NCBI RefSeq assembly: GCF_036426115.1
Contig: NC_088599.1
Span: 9,942,001 to 10,006,000, forward strand
Reading direction: 5' to 3'
Length of the DNA stretch: 64,000 nt
DNA from: Kwoniella botswanensis
Lineage: Eukaryota; Basidiomycota; Tremellomycetes; Tremellales; Cryptococcaceae
The position numbers were made by a program, and so were the translations under genes. Under the pieces are notes generated by a model that was not told the DNA's origin, did not search any database, and saw only the letters and a list, made by a program, of their open reading frames with translations. This document shows positions 33,680 through 44,173 of the stretch, piece after piece (within the stretch, counting starts at the first letter, position 1; each line of letters opens with the position of its first letter).

Positions 33680-33989
33680 TGACTGGATCGTTAAAGGAGT
33701 ATATAACTAGTGGACGGATAGATGGTGTGGATAATCTAGATTTTGCATTGCATCGCATAGCGCCTGTGAATAATGATGAGAATTATCTTTTGTATATACT
33801 TGATTGTGTCTATATGTTTGTATCATCTGCATGAATACTCGGGATTCCATTATTGAGTCTTGCTCCCCATTTCTATATCTTATTTATCATGCACTTCCAA
33901 TTCCAGTTTTATTTTGGTATTCGTCATTCCCCTAGTTTGGTCGATGGTCTACCAATTTCCCGTTCTGCACGTCATACGACGATCCATTT
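33680..33989. other. Convergent intergenic region
   Basis: 310 bases between two stops; T-rich with TTTTGTATATACTTG-like 3'-end signals. No gene seen. Confidence 0.4.
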
Positions 33990-35315
33990 TCACTGTTGAT
34001 CCTCCTTCTCCTTCTCTTGCGATTTAGCTCTCTCGCCTATAATCTTCGCACTGACATTCCTCACATTCTGAGCGGCTCGTTCAATACCGCCAGATTGGGC
34101 TTTCTTGTATAATGTGAGGGAAGGTTCTAGTTGACCGGCTATTCAATCACAACAAAATTATCAGCGATCTATCTAGTCATCTCTGATGGAGGGAGGTTGC
34201 TGTAAGGATATGGATTTACTGGATTCTAACACGGCTGCTAGGTTGAAAGCGATCTATGTGAAAGTCAACCACATTGATTGTCATCAGCTCTGGTGAGATT
34301 ACGATCGGATCAATCTGACAAGGCATGAATAGGTATGAGGTGAAGACATACCTCTGGGTCTTCAGGTGACAGCTCCAAAGCAGAACTACCAGAATGGAGA
34401 TTAGCTACCGGGCATCATATTCTTCTTTTTCATTCTGTCGGTCTTAAAGATCATTCGTGATGGACGCTTGAACTCACGTCAAATGTTTTATAGCTAAAGC
34501 TGGTTTTGGTGGGTTATCCAGTACGTATGCCGAAGCTAGATCTGACGAGAGAAGACAAAGAATGATAATCAGCTTCCCGAGTCATCGCAGCTATGAGGAT
34601 CCTTCTTGAAGTCATAGTATAGAACATGATATTTCCGGAATTAAAATGACGAGCTTCACGGTTGAAGAAGACAGAGGGTAAGAATCGTCACTCACTCGTG
34701 TGTGCGTCCGCTGAAGGTTGAAGGTCGATTGATTTGCCCCATGCTTCAACAGCTGCAACTTTATTCTCTGTACACAAGCATCACGAGATCAGCACATATT
34801 GGACTCTTTTTCTCCTTCTTGGGCTTGGTGATTACAACTCACGGAGATGGTATTCGCAATTCTACAAGTAATAACGAGAACCATCAGCCTGTTCACTAGA
34901 GTAGATACGAGATTATGGTACTTACACCAAGATTATGCCATCCTTCACTTGTCTCCTTTACTTCCACGCTCTCTCTGTACAGCTTGGCAGCTTTAGATAA
35001 ATCACCATCTTCCAAAGCCCTCGTTCCAGCTTCTAAAAGATCCAGGGCTTTGGTAAAGGTAGGATCAACGGTCGTAGCTTCTCCGGAGGACGTTGCGTAG
35101 CCTACCGATTGAAGGAATGAGGGATGGATCAGCGGTGGGTTCCTCTTCCATAGAGGCTAAGTTGAAAGGTTGGACAGACCTCTCCTAGATATTATGGATG
35201 CAGATGCAGCAACGATATTCCTTCGTCTGGACACTGAAGCTGTTATACGTAGATTTCTGGCTGGGAGCACAGAAGCTCGAGCTAATACCATCAATCCTCG
35301 TGTGAGTGAAGCCAT
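33990..35315 (-). CDS. TPR-repeat protein with mitochondrial-like leader
   Basis: Eight exons on the minus strand: 35315..35180, 35101..34926, 34861..34843, 34767..34696, 34541..34478, 34385..34352, 34253..34220, 34138..33990; 227 residues. The N-terminus (MASLTRGLMVLARASVLPAR, then SRRRN) is rich in Arg/Ala/Ser and free of acids, as in mitochondrial presequences. TPR-type helices follow: ALDLLEAGTRALEDGDLSKA AKLYRES; NKVAAVEAWGKSIDLQP; PALAIKHLTSALELSPEDPE; IAFNLAAVLESTGQLEPSL and TLYKKAQSGG. The tail is charged (KSQEKEKEDQQ). Intron 1 uses a weak GTCTGT donor, but phase and reading sense support it. Partner and pathway unknown. Confidence 0.78.
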
Positions 35316-35687
35316 TTTATCTGTTCTGATTGAGTGATGTGCTTTTGTATGTACTATACCGAGTGTGAGCAGACAGAGAGGATGGGAAGGTGAGATGAGA
35401 TTTTATGAAGAGAAGATGAAGATTTCGTTCGAAAGTGGAGGTTGAATGTCGAACAACCTCTGCACCTATACAGCCTCACACATTGTACTGTACCTTCTCT
35501 ATGAATATTTATCGGTCATTCTTTGCGTTGTAGTACTTGTAGCAATACTGCGTAGATGGACGACTTTTCATCAATCGGAATACTATCAAGGAAGGGTAAC
35601 TAAATACTAACAATCGCAGTACCTGAGAGAACATATCAAAATACACTGAACTGACAGTGAGTATCGGTCCTCGATCTGACCCAGCAC
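35316..35687. promoter_or_regulatory. Intergenic region, TPR gene promoter
   Basis: 372 bases. No gene seen; contains the TPR gene promoter and the 3' end of the first orphan paralog. Confidence 0.4.
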
Positions 35688-36951
35688 TCATCGACTTGGT
35701 GTCTTACTGATTGTCTCCTTAAGGATATCCTCGCAGAGTAATAAGTAAACATCCTTCTTCGCTCCTGATAGTCCACTCTTGTATAACTCCAAGGCACGGT
35801 CCGCAATATCAAACGAAAGACCTTCTTCGAACCTGTACGTAAATTCACTTTTGATCGTTTCGACAGATCTCAGATGATGCTGGATACTTTGCGGATTGAG
35901 TGGTAAAGGTACTTGATGAGGTTCTGGTAAATCTGCCCATCGGATTTCGGGCTCATTCTCACAGTTGTCATCGGGATCGAGGCCAAATGATAACGTTTGG
36001 CCCTGTTGAGTTGACATACCATTCAAACTAGTCAGCTGACTCAATATGCTGATCAAATCTTGCCTATAATAATCCGCCGGCAGGGGTCCACTGTTACTTC
36101 GAAATTGGAAGTGTGGGCTGATCGTTGTCAACATCTCGTTATAAGGGACACTAACGTTTCTCTCAAACTCCCTGATACGCGAAGCAGTTTCGAAAGCTCC
36201 TTTTATAATCTGACCGAACACTTTCTGATCATCCTTGGTCAACACTCTTTCGTGGGTTCTGTCACCATATATAGCCTTACTTGACCTGAATCGGAACGAG
36301 AGATCTGAGATACGATCTTGGTTGATTTGGTCTTCGGTCTCAGAAGGGAAACTGAAAAATATCGAATGACTCGCAATGGGAATTTCTCTCAACTTCGATA
36401 CGCATTCCAACAGAACATCTTGTACCAAGCTCGCTGCAACTCTCATATCTCCTTCCTCATCCTCGGTGACAACCAATGCCGAATTGGGAGAGATACGAAG
36501 AATTTTTAGATCGGTATAGGTAAACCTGGGTTTTTGGTTTGAGGACAATGCTGTTCGTCTTGAGACAGCTTTGGACCAATTGATTCCATCAACATACGAA
36601 AGGGGTCTACAAATTTCGACATCACCTCCTTCTTGAGCTGTTAAATGAGTTATACTCATATCGATGATAGATTGGACATCTCCTTCCCATTTCCCCCTTA
36701 AGTGGTATTTCTCTTCTTCCGTTAATGCTGATAGATCGTAATAGCCGGCCCATAGAGCTGACTTCGCATGAGCAGCCAGGTCAATAGCGGTACTGACAGT
36801 ATCCATGAATCGCTCTCGAGACTGTTTAGGCCACTTGGAAGTCTTAATGGACCGGTTTTTCAGGTCGGGTCAATTGAACGGTATTGCTGAAGTCGATCTT
36901 ATCCGGAGTGATATCAAGAGAGGGTATGGACTGGATGATACCTTGTGACAT
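35688..36951 (-). CDS. Orphan tandem paralog 1 (N-terminal frame broken)
   Basis: First of three tandem, same-strand, intronless paralogs of a family I do not recognise. An open frame of 372 codons runs 36806..35688. Upstream, a second frame starting at 36951 reads MSQGIIQSIPSLDITPDKI, which matches the N-terminus of paralogs 2 and 3 (MVEAIIKTQPSLSITPDHI; MIEGVIKTSPTCTVSEDNT), but it stops after about 35 codons. The missing link (SIKTSKWPKQSRERF, aligning with TTSRWSKSNRNGF of paralog 3) is in the frame of the main body. So one base is out of step near 36845. Shared blocks: AIDLAAHAKSALW, W-x3-VQSIIDMSI, INWSKAVS, IYGDR, IIKGAFETASRIREFE, YYRQDLISILSQLTSLNG and a final LLCEDILKE. Either translation starts at 36806 or the copy is decaying. 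Confidence 0.6.
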
Positions 36952-37658
36952 CTTGGTTTGCCTTTTGCAAGTGACTTTCTGTAGAAGGATTCCGAACGGA
37001 ATGTCTCTGGTATCAAGTGAATCTGGATGACTTAGGTGAAGATGGCTAACAATTGCAAGATGCCCGGTGATTTATCGAGTGAGACTTAACGTCTACAGTC
37101 CAAAGGCCTGAATCTGACTCGGACTACTTGCTCGTTGGGGAGAGCCTCATGAAAAGATGGATATGCTTTGCTTCCGTATAGCAAAGGAGCATCACTCGCC
37201 ATCGCAAAGCTATCATGCTTTCGTAAGCTTCCTGTGCCGTCATAACTACGACTCGACTTTTTCCCTAACTTCTCAATTTACTGCATGCACTTCCATTGGT
37301 GACATCAACGGTGAATGGAAATAATGGTTCACAAGACGTCGTTCAGGAGTTCAAGCGAAGATGCTTCGATTCTTCGTCATGCGTGAATATACACAGAATT
37401 CTTGGGTAAGCACAATGTACGATTGATATTTGGATCTAGTGACCGAGAAACCTAGACCAGCTCTGGGGTACGACAGTATGGATGGATCTGAATATGTCGT
37501 GATGTGTATGAACCACGTATGTTCTAGTACCTGGTCTGCATAATGACATTGATGCAGTACAAAGCTATAAAGAGGCATATTCTGAGAATTACGAGTCTAC
37601 ACCATTTCCTGATATCCATCAATAGAGTTTGACGAGATCAGATCGTTTCTCACTGTCA
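36952..37658. promoter_or_regulatory. Spacer between orphan paralogs 1 and 2
   Basis: 707 bases. Presumed promoter of paralog 1 and 3' end of paralog 2. No gene or repeat seen by eye. Confidence 0.35.
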
Positions 37659-38906
37659 TCACTCCGCCCCATCCGCAACTTCTTCCAGAATGTTTCCGCA
37701 CAGCATCGAATCAGCTCCTAAATCTTTCTGACGGTCATCCAAAGAATACAAACTCAGTATATAATCAGCCACTGAGAGCCCATCTTGAGACTGTTTCAAA
37801 TAATCGAAGGTAGCTTGAGCCCCTGCACTGATCTTCCGCAGTCTCTTGATCGTCTCTAAATCGATCGGTTGTGCAAAACCAGCATGGTCATCAGATGCCA
37901 CGTACAAGGTTTTCCAAGTCCATCGATCATACTCATCATCACGATCGATCTGCCTCGTTGCGGCACCTTCCTCGTCCGATATGAAATATAATAATCTTTT
38001 ACCCCTTTGGGCAGTGTGTCCATTCAGACTCGTCAACCTACTCATTATAAGATCCAAATCGTCCTTTCTGTAAAGGCCTTTACCGGTCTCGATTTGGCCC
38101 CCAGATTCATATGCTCTGATACGAGAAGCGAGCCGATAGGCCGATTTAACAACTTGGCTGAGCATCATCCGATCTTCCTCGTTCAATTCATCTTTCGCGG
38201 ATCTCTCTTGACCATACATCCCGCGAGTCGAATCAAATTCGAACACCAAATTATCGATATCTTCGATATATTCACCTTCGGAAGGAGGGTAATTGATCGA
38301 CATAGTATGACTAGGCACCTGGATATCTTGAAAGGCGGGGATGGTTTTTCCTAACATACCTTTCGAGAATTTTATCGGCATTCTCAGTGCCTCGTCCTCG
38401 AGAGAGTCTTGCTCTTCTTGCAGATCCCATCCATTGATGCGTTCCATATCAATATCATGATACTTTGGTTTATCTGTAGACGAGAAATTGTATGATTTAG
38501 TCAAAGCTCTTGACCAATTGATCTTCGGTGCAGTAGTGTATTCCCCGTCCGCTAGAGGTTTATTAAGCTTCACACCCTTCTCCGAACGCATCACTTGTAT
38601 GCTCGCATCAACGATGTTGTCGACCCTGTCTTTCCATGAAGTGTACAATCTTGATTTGGTATCATCGTCCAATCTCGAAAGATCATAGCTATTTTGCCAC
38701 TGAGACGATTTAATATGAGCTGTCAAATCGAATGCGCTGTTAAGATTGCCCAGGTACTCCTCCGCGTGGTCCTTGAACGACTTCGAAGGTGGTCTAGAGG
38801 ATCTTGCTGGCCTAGGTATTCGGCCCAGGTGGGTCTCTATTCCAAAGGTTATGTGATCCGGGGTTATGCTCAGACTGGGCTGCGTCTTGATAATTGCTTC
38901 AACCAT
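37659..38906 (-). CDS. Orphan tandem paralog 2 (415 residues)
   Basis: Intact single-exon frame from MVEAIIKTQPSLSITPDHI to a stop at 37659. Shares with its neighbours: a short N-terminal leader of alternating strand-like residues, a basic Ser/Arg/Pro linker (RPARSSRPPSKSFKDHAEEY), AFDLTAHIKSSQW, W-x2-RVDNIVDASIQ, INWSRALTKSY, IQVPSHTMSINYPP, MYGQER, LSQVVKSAYRLASRIRAYES, LYRKDDLDLIMSRLTSLNG and the C-terminal MLCGNILEEV. No signal peptide or membrane span. No motif suggests an enzyme; the Gln/Lys-x-Ala-x4-Ala-Ser-x-Ile-Arg helix is the most conserved stretch and may be a binding surface. Best kept of the three, with the clearest start. Confidence 0.7.
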   Translation of the reverse strand: MVEAIIKTQPSLSITPDHITFGIETHLGRIPRPARSSRPPSKSFKDHAEEYLGNLNSAFDLTAHIKSSQWQNSYDLSRLDDDTKSRLYTSWKDRVDNIVDASIQVMRSEKGVKLNKPLADGEYTTAPKINWSRALTKSYNFSSTDKPKYHDIDMERINGWDLQEEQDSLEDEALRMPIKFSKGMLGKTIPAFQDIQVPSHTMSINYPPSEGEYIEDIDNLVFEFDSTRGMYGQERSAKDELNEEDRMMLSQVVKSAYRLASRIRAYESGGQIETGKGLYRKDDLDLIMSRLTSLNGHTAQRGKRLLYFISDEEGAATRQIDRDDEYDRWTWKTLYVASDDHAGFAQPIDLETIKRLRKISAGAQATFDYLKQSQDGLSVADYILSLYSLDDRQKDLGADSMLCGNILEEVADGAE

Positions 38907-39446
38907 GGTGCGGACCGTTCAATGAAGGGTAAGTTAATTAATCACAATACTATGAGAGGGTGATGTCGTGTGGAGTAAAGAAATTTAGATGACTGTGTTA
39001 TATGTCGCTAATAAAATTGCAACCTTCTATATCAGAAGTTTAAGGAATGACTCCAATAAATTCTCCACTTGAAGGACTTCTCCAAAAGAAAGGATATGTC
39101 TCTGATCCAGACCTTTTTAATTTACTGTATTAATTGCCGAAATTCATCGAACGACGACTGATGCGATGCACTTGTAATTGACTCTACTTACAAAGGTGGG
39201 CAGAAGGGATTTGCAATATAGATATGCGCAGTCTAAAAGATGCAACCCATTGCTGTATCTAGAGCTTTCTACTGTATTTCAGTTTATATTCAGTACAGTA
39301 TAATTCTCCTGCTTGGTATCTATACGTTGAGATTTATACACATAAGTTACTTGTTATATGAATAGGATTTAATCCAATGCCTCTCGAGTTAATATCGATT
39401 TACCGCTCTAGTCAAGGATGCTGCTTCACAGATGTAAGGTACAACC
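38907..39446. promoter_or_regulatory. Spacer between orphan paralogs 2 and 3
   Basis: 540 bases, AT-rich (TTAATTTACTGTATTAATTG near 39118-39135). Presumed promoter of paralog 2. No gene seen. Confidence 0.35.
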
Positions 39447-40742
39447 TTATCCACATTCTCTTATACACCCTTGGACTTTGCAATGTCCTCCTTTAATTTC
39501 TTCACAGATAATGAAATGGACAAAACAATCTACATCATCAGCATGCTCTCCATAACAATCCAACACATATTGAGGTATCGAGGTATATTCGCCTCTGCTT
39601 ATTCCTCTAATGAGATTCGCTTTGAATAACCTACTTTTATCGACTATGCTCTTGAAATCTCCAAATTCCATCGATTGCAGTACAGCTGACGAAGTTGCTA
39701 GCTCATTCCATCTTCTCTTATAGCCCTTATCTTCGTCCCCATTTTCGGTGGAAGTTTCTTTCACGCCGGTGTATAACAATAAATCGCTTGGTTTAGTCAA
39801 TTCACCATGATACGATGTGACAGTCATCCTCTTTAGGTTACTCTCCAAATCACTCTTTCGATATTTTTTTCCTTCCTCTCCATTTTGATAGTTCCTCAAG
39901 ATAGAGGCGGTCTCAAATGCACTTTTCAACGCTTGGCTGATGAGCGATGCATCGCCTTCGAGGTCGATATCATTCTCTAAATAAGTACCTTCACCGTATT
40001 TACCAAGTATATTAACAAATTGAAAACTCATAGACTCGATATCTACGATATTATCCTCATTGCCGCTCGAAGTAGGCGGTACAATTGCAGATAAGGAATA
40101 AGTCGGAACGGCGATGGTTGCAAATGTGGGAATAGTAGCGAACAAAGTATTTTGAGCGAGCTGAGCGGGAAGTTCAGCAGAGTCTTCGATAGTGCTCGAA
40201 GTCGAGCCTGGTCCACGTTTCCCATTATCGTTGACGTCATTTCTCGAGGAGTGTGAGCTTCTGATTAAATCATTGTAGATCATCTTCAATTGGAAATTTT
40301 GATATTTCTTCTCATCATTCGAATCCAGTCTGAAATCCCGCTTCAAAGCCTTATCCCAATTCAATGTTGACCCAATCCTCTCCTCCTCCGGTAAAGCTCT
40401 TTCAACCGTCATGTTATTTTGGCTCTGTAGATGATCTATACCAGCTCGGACGATCGAATCGACATCAAAAGCCCAAGAACGGTTCAACGCTTCTTCATCC
40501 CAGCTATCGAAACCTTCTTCTTTCGTCTCAAACATAAATTGAGTTAATCTACTGTTCGCTGCGATCTCGTACGCTTCTTGTAAATTGTCGAGGAACCCGT
40601 TGCGATTGCTCTTACTCCATCGCGACGTGGTGCTAGACCGTCCCCGAATGGGTTTAGCTAGACGGGTATCAATGGATAGAGCAATCGTATTGTCTTCAGA
40701 GACCGTGCAGGTCGGTGAGGTCTTTATTACTCCTTCAATCAT
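39447..40742 (-). CDS. Orphan tandem paralog 3 (431 residues)
   Basis: Intact single-exon frame from MIEGVIKTSPTCTVSEDNT to a stop at 39447. The most diverged copy. It keeps the N-terminal block, the STTSRWSKSNRNGFLDNLQ linker, AYEIAANSRLTQF, W-x3-VDSIVRAGIDHL, LNWDKALKRDF, IAVPTYSLSAIVPP, KYGEGTY, LISQALKSAFETASILRNYQ, YRKSDLESNLKRMT and IICEEI. It adds a Ser/Asn/Asp-rich insert near residues 165-190 and a Cys/Gly-rich C-terminal end (CKVQGCIRECG). No membrane span or signal peptide. Function unknown; codon use is like its neighbours. Confidence 0.68.
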   Translation of the reverse strand: MIEGVIKTSPTCTVSEDNTIALSIDTRLAKPIRGRSSTTSRWSKSNRNGFLDNLQEAYEIAANSRLTQFMFETKEEGFDSWDEEALNRSWAFDVDSIVRAGIDHLQSQNNMTVERALPEEERIGSTLNWDKALKRDFRLDSNDEKKYQNFQLKMIYNDLIRSSHSSRNDVNDNGKRGPGSTSSTIEDSAELPAQLAQNTLFATIPTFATIAVPTYSLSAIVPPTSSGNEDNIVDIESMSFQFVNILGKYGEGTYLENDIDLEGDASLISQALKSAFETASILRNYQNGEEGKKYRKSDLESNLKRMTVTSYHGELTKPSDLLLYTGVKETSTENGDEDKGYKRRWNELATSSAVLQSMEFGDFKSIVDKSRLFKANLIRGISRGEYTSIPQYVLDCYGEHADDVDCFVHFIICEEIKGGHCKVQGCIRECG

Positions 40743-41368
40743 CGTTATAAATAAACTACGGTTGATTCAGTATGATTTATTGGTAAGTTAGGGAAGTGGG
40801 TTCGAATGGAGTATCAGTATAATGGGTAGAAGTATATATGCACCGGAATCATCTTATCGGAAGAAGCAACTGCTTGTGCACCATTCGACGAGTCTGGGAA
40901 ACTGAAGAAAGGAAATAAGAAGCCAGGGAATGGTTTCAGTCTTACAAGGGAAGGAAGGGAATCATGAACTTGGAAGTTTCACGATCGAGTATGGTTCGGA
41001 CGTTTCAATGTCTTACTTGGTAGTCTGTAATCTGTAATCTGATGATTCTTCTCGAGAAGTCATCGTGTTATGAGTTGATCGCGATGACCTCATAGACAAT
41101 TCGCCGGTGTCATCGGACAAGAAAAAGGAATTCTCGTGGGTAAAGGAGATAATCCAACATTCTCACTCAACAAACAGCTCATCTAACGATCCTTTTTTCT
41201 CGATATCACTCTTCTGATTACTAATCCCAGTATATCGCCTAGGGTCCCGTCTCATGTGCGTTTGTCCCATTCTATCCAATGCATGACCTCATGACAATTA
41301 CACCAATAGCTAAGGACGAGATATCTTGATCCAATTCCCAGCTATTGACCCATCCTCATAAGACGTAT
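40743..41368. promoter_or_regulatory. Intergenic region, paralog 3 promoter / COX8 3' end
   Basis: 626 bases. A short direct repeat (TCTGTAATCTGTAATCTGATG) at about 41024-41044. No gene seen. Confidence 0.4.
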
Positions 41369-41779
41369 TTATGCGGCACCGGACTTTGACCTACGACCAT
41401 AGATCCATATCAGTATATCAGCAGCTACAATCTACGTGAAATGCCTTCCAGACTCACATTTGCCATTTAGCAGCGAAGAAGGGAGTACCGAAACCCAAGG
41501 TGGTGAAGACGATCATTTTGATAGCTAACCATGGTTTGTTTGTGACGTTGGTTGGGAGGGTGCTACGTGAGTAAGAGCGAAGTATGTCAGTGCCCTCTTC
41601 ATATAAAGCTAATTGGTTTTACATGAGGATTGCACATAAATGTGTATGTTCTGAAGATGGAATGGGAACCGGACTCACTGGTCAACGACGTTCTCGAAAT
41701 GGGCGTTTCTGACTTGTTGTCTGGCCGCTGGGAGGGCCCTGGCAGCTCGTAGAGGGGCGGATCGAAGGAGCATGGACAT
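41369..41779 (-). CDS. COX8: Cytochrome c oxidase subunit VIII (mammalian VIIc type)
   Basis: Small single-span subunit of complex IV in the inner mitochondrial membrane. Three exons on the minus strand: 41779..41679, 41562..41458, 41390..41369; 75 residues. Leader MSMLLRSAPLRAARALPAAR with cleavage probably before the conserved HFENVVDHTLP; then NKPWLAIKMIVFTTLGFGTP as the membrane span and PFFAAKWQMSKSGAA at the end. The ending KSGAA matches the KSGAF end of yeast Cox8. Shares a 355-base divergent promoter with CLPP, another mitochondrial protein. Confidence 0.9.
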
Positions 41780-42134
41780 CTTGACGAGTTGAGTGGTGAA
41801 GCAGTGATAGTAATAGTCTATAGGATGATTGTCAATTGTACTTGATTAGATGTGAATTCGTTGTTTCGCACCACCATGCACCATCCGACAACATCGAATC
41901 AAAATGGGATGTTAACGTTATGGGCAACACAGATGCGGCCCATTCCGACAAGCTGACCACCAATCGGAATTAACGAGAATATTAGCGTATGTGGCATTCT
42001 ACCAGGCTGCAACACGTGGTTGATATCGATCTTATCCTCCACTTCTGACAGTCTGATCTCAGCTGTTCAAGAACAAAAAGCTCATGCATTTCGATTGTAA
42101 ATCACCTTCCTAGTCTCATGAGAAATCACCTACA
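41780..42134. promoter_or_regulatory. Divergent promoter COX8 / CLPP
   Basis: 355 bases between the two start codons, both genes encoding mitochondrial proteins. A GTTAACGTTA palindrome-like site at about 41911. No gene seen. Confidence 0.5.
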
Positions 42135-43297
42135 ATGTCAAGGATAGCCAGCTCAATGCTACGACAAGCCGCAGTTGCCGGTCCATCCAGGATAGTCAGG
42201 TCGAGGAACTTCGGATTCATACCGACAGCCTCTCCCGAGCAAAAGCTGTTCCCTGATCAAGCTTCGAATCCTGTAGTTCGAGATAGTCTGGTACCGATTG
42301 TTGTCGAGCAAACTGTGAGTTGATAGAAGGTTATTCAGCTATCTGTTGCTTCAAAGGACAAGAAACAGTAGCTGATATACTTCTCTAATGATCTAGGCTA
42401 GAGGTGAAAGAAGCTATGATATATATTCGAGACTGTTGAGGGAACGAGTGATATTCTTGGGACCGGTAAGTTACGACTTCACAGAGGTATCAATGGAGTC
42501 AATTTGAAGCAACTCAGTTTGCTCCTACCTGAGGCTCCATGGCACTCAAAAGCACAATATACTGATAGTATGTCTCTACCATTTCAGGTAAATTCTGTCG
42601 ATTCTACCCTCTTAACCGCCCAACTCCTGTTCCTCGAAGCTGAAGATCCCTCTCGACCCATCAAGTTGTACATCAACTCACCAGGAGGAGTGGTGACTTC
42701 CGGATTGGCGATATACGATACCATGCAATATATATCTCCACCTGTACATACATTCTGTTTGGGTCAGGCGGCAAGTATGGGTAGTTTGCTCTTAGCTGGT
42801 GGAGAGAAAGGCCATAGATATGCATTGAAGAATAGTAGTGTTATGATACATCGTGAGTGGTCTAATTTCTCTTGTAAAGCAAACAGGGTTTGGGGAATGG
42901 GTCTAGTGTTCGAAGGTATAAATTGGGATGGAAAATCTCCATGAATTACTCCGACCGTATGAGGAGAAGACGACGCAACGTTGTCGATCGAGCAAAATTG
43001 CGCTGGCCGCTGATGACTGTGACACTCATAGAACCATCCGGCGGAGCCCAAGGCCAAGCTTCCGACATTGCTCTGCATGCCAAGGAGATCTTACGTATTC
43101 GATCAGCCTTGACCGACATATATGCCGATCACTGTACGAGGCCTGACGAACAGAGGGATACTGCCAGAGAAAGATTCGAAAAGGCATTAGAGAGGGATTA
43201 TTTTATGACTGCGGATGAGGCTGTGGAATTTGGGATTGTAGATAAGATAGTGACACGTAGGGCGGATGGGCAGATAGGTGAGGAAGAGAAGAAGTAG
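42135..43297 (+). CDS. CLPP: Mitochondrial ATP-dependent Clp protease proteolytic subunit
   Basis: Serine peptidase that forms the two-ring ClpP barrel in the matrix and works with ClpX; absent from Saccharomyces but present in many basidiomycetes. Four exons: 42135..42314, 42397..42465, 42588..42852, 43032..43297; 259 residues. Leader of about 50 residues ([19 protein letters not shown]). Core: [40 protein letters not shown], the catalytic serine in [16 protein letters not shown], the catalytic histidine in [19 protein letters not shown], and the aspartate in [20 protein letters not shown]. Intron 3 (179 bases) splits the histidine motif right after MIH. The C-terminal tail is short and charged. 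Confidence 0.96.
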
Positions 43298-44173
43298 GAG
43301 TTGGGTTGTTAGATCGTATGTAGATGAATGAAACGCATACGCTTGATGATCACTTCACCTCCACCTTCGTAGCATGTAAGGCCCCCAGGCGTTTGTGTAA
43401 GCTCTGATCAAGATGGCATTGCCTCATACTCATGACTATGCATGACCGAGGTTATTGTCTTCCTACTGCAAAGCATGTATGTTGTGATCTGAAACACCCA
43501 ACGGTCCAAGCGTGTTTCAGCCCGACAATTACACCCTAAGACGCTAAGACGCGATTGTTTTCAAGGTGTCCGTCGGTCCGAGCACTAACATTACATTTAG
43601 TCTGAGATTCCTTTTTGTTTCCCTTATTCATGTTCGATCATTCTCTTCTCACTGCAGTACAATGTCGAAGTGATATTCCAGAGGGTCGGTGTCGTGCTGG
43701 TATGCAGATCATCGATCGTGGACCATGAAGGAGTAAAGGAGGTCCTTGCTTAGTCTTCTTGCCTTTCTACACGCATGTTTTGTTAATTTACTTTTCCTTA
43801 ACCCTGTCCTTTTGTCTGTCCGTCAAAATCACCGCTGTTGTATCCGTTGAACGGAGTGTAGAAATCAGCCTCCCTTTCACCTTTGCCGTCACCGACCTCG
43901 TGGATCCGTGATCCTCCTTCATCGTCTTATATATAGTTATAACGGATTATCATCATCCAACCTTTCTTCCTCCATTTGATTCATTCCTCCCCTTATTATC
44001 CTTTTCATCCTATATCCGAATCATTTATCTCTGACTTCAGTCATTCCTTTTACAAAGTGACATAATCAAGTTGAACTTGATCCCCTACTCTTCATATTGA
44101 CAATATAGATACTACCCAAGCCCGAACACCTCGAGGTTATTTGTCTATATAACATAGAAGATTCCCACTAAAG
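43298..44173. promoter_or_regulatory. Intergenic region, CLPP 3' end / GH71 promoter and leader
   Basis: 876 bases. Short tandem CTAAGACG repeat at about 43537-43552; CT-rich leader from 43960 to 44060. No gene seen. Confidence 0.4.
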
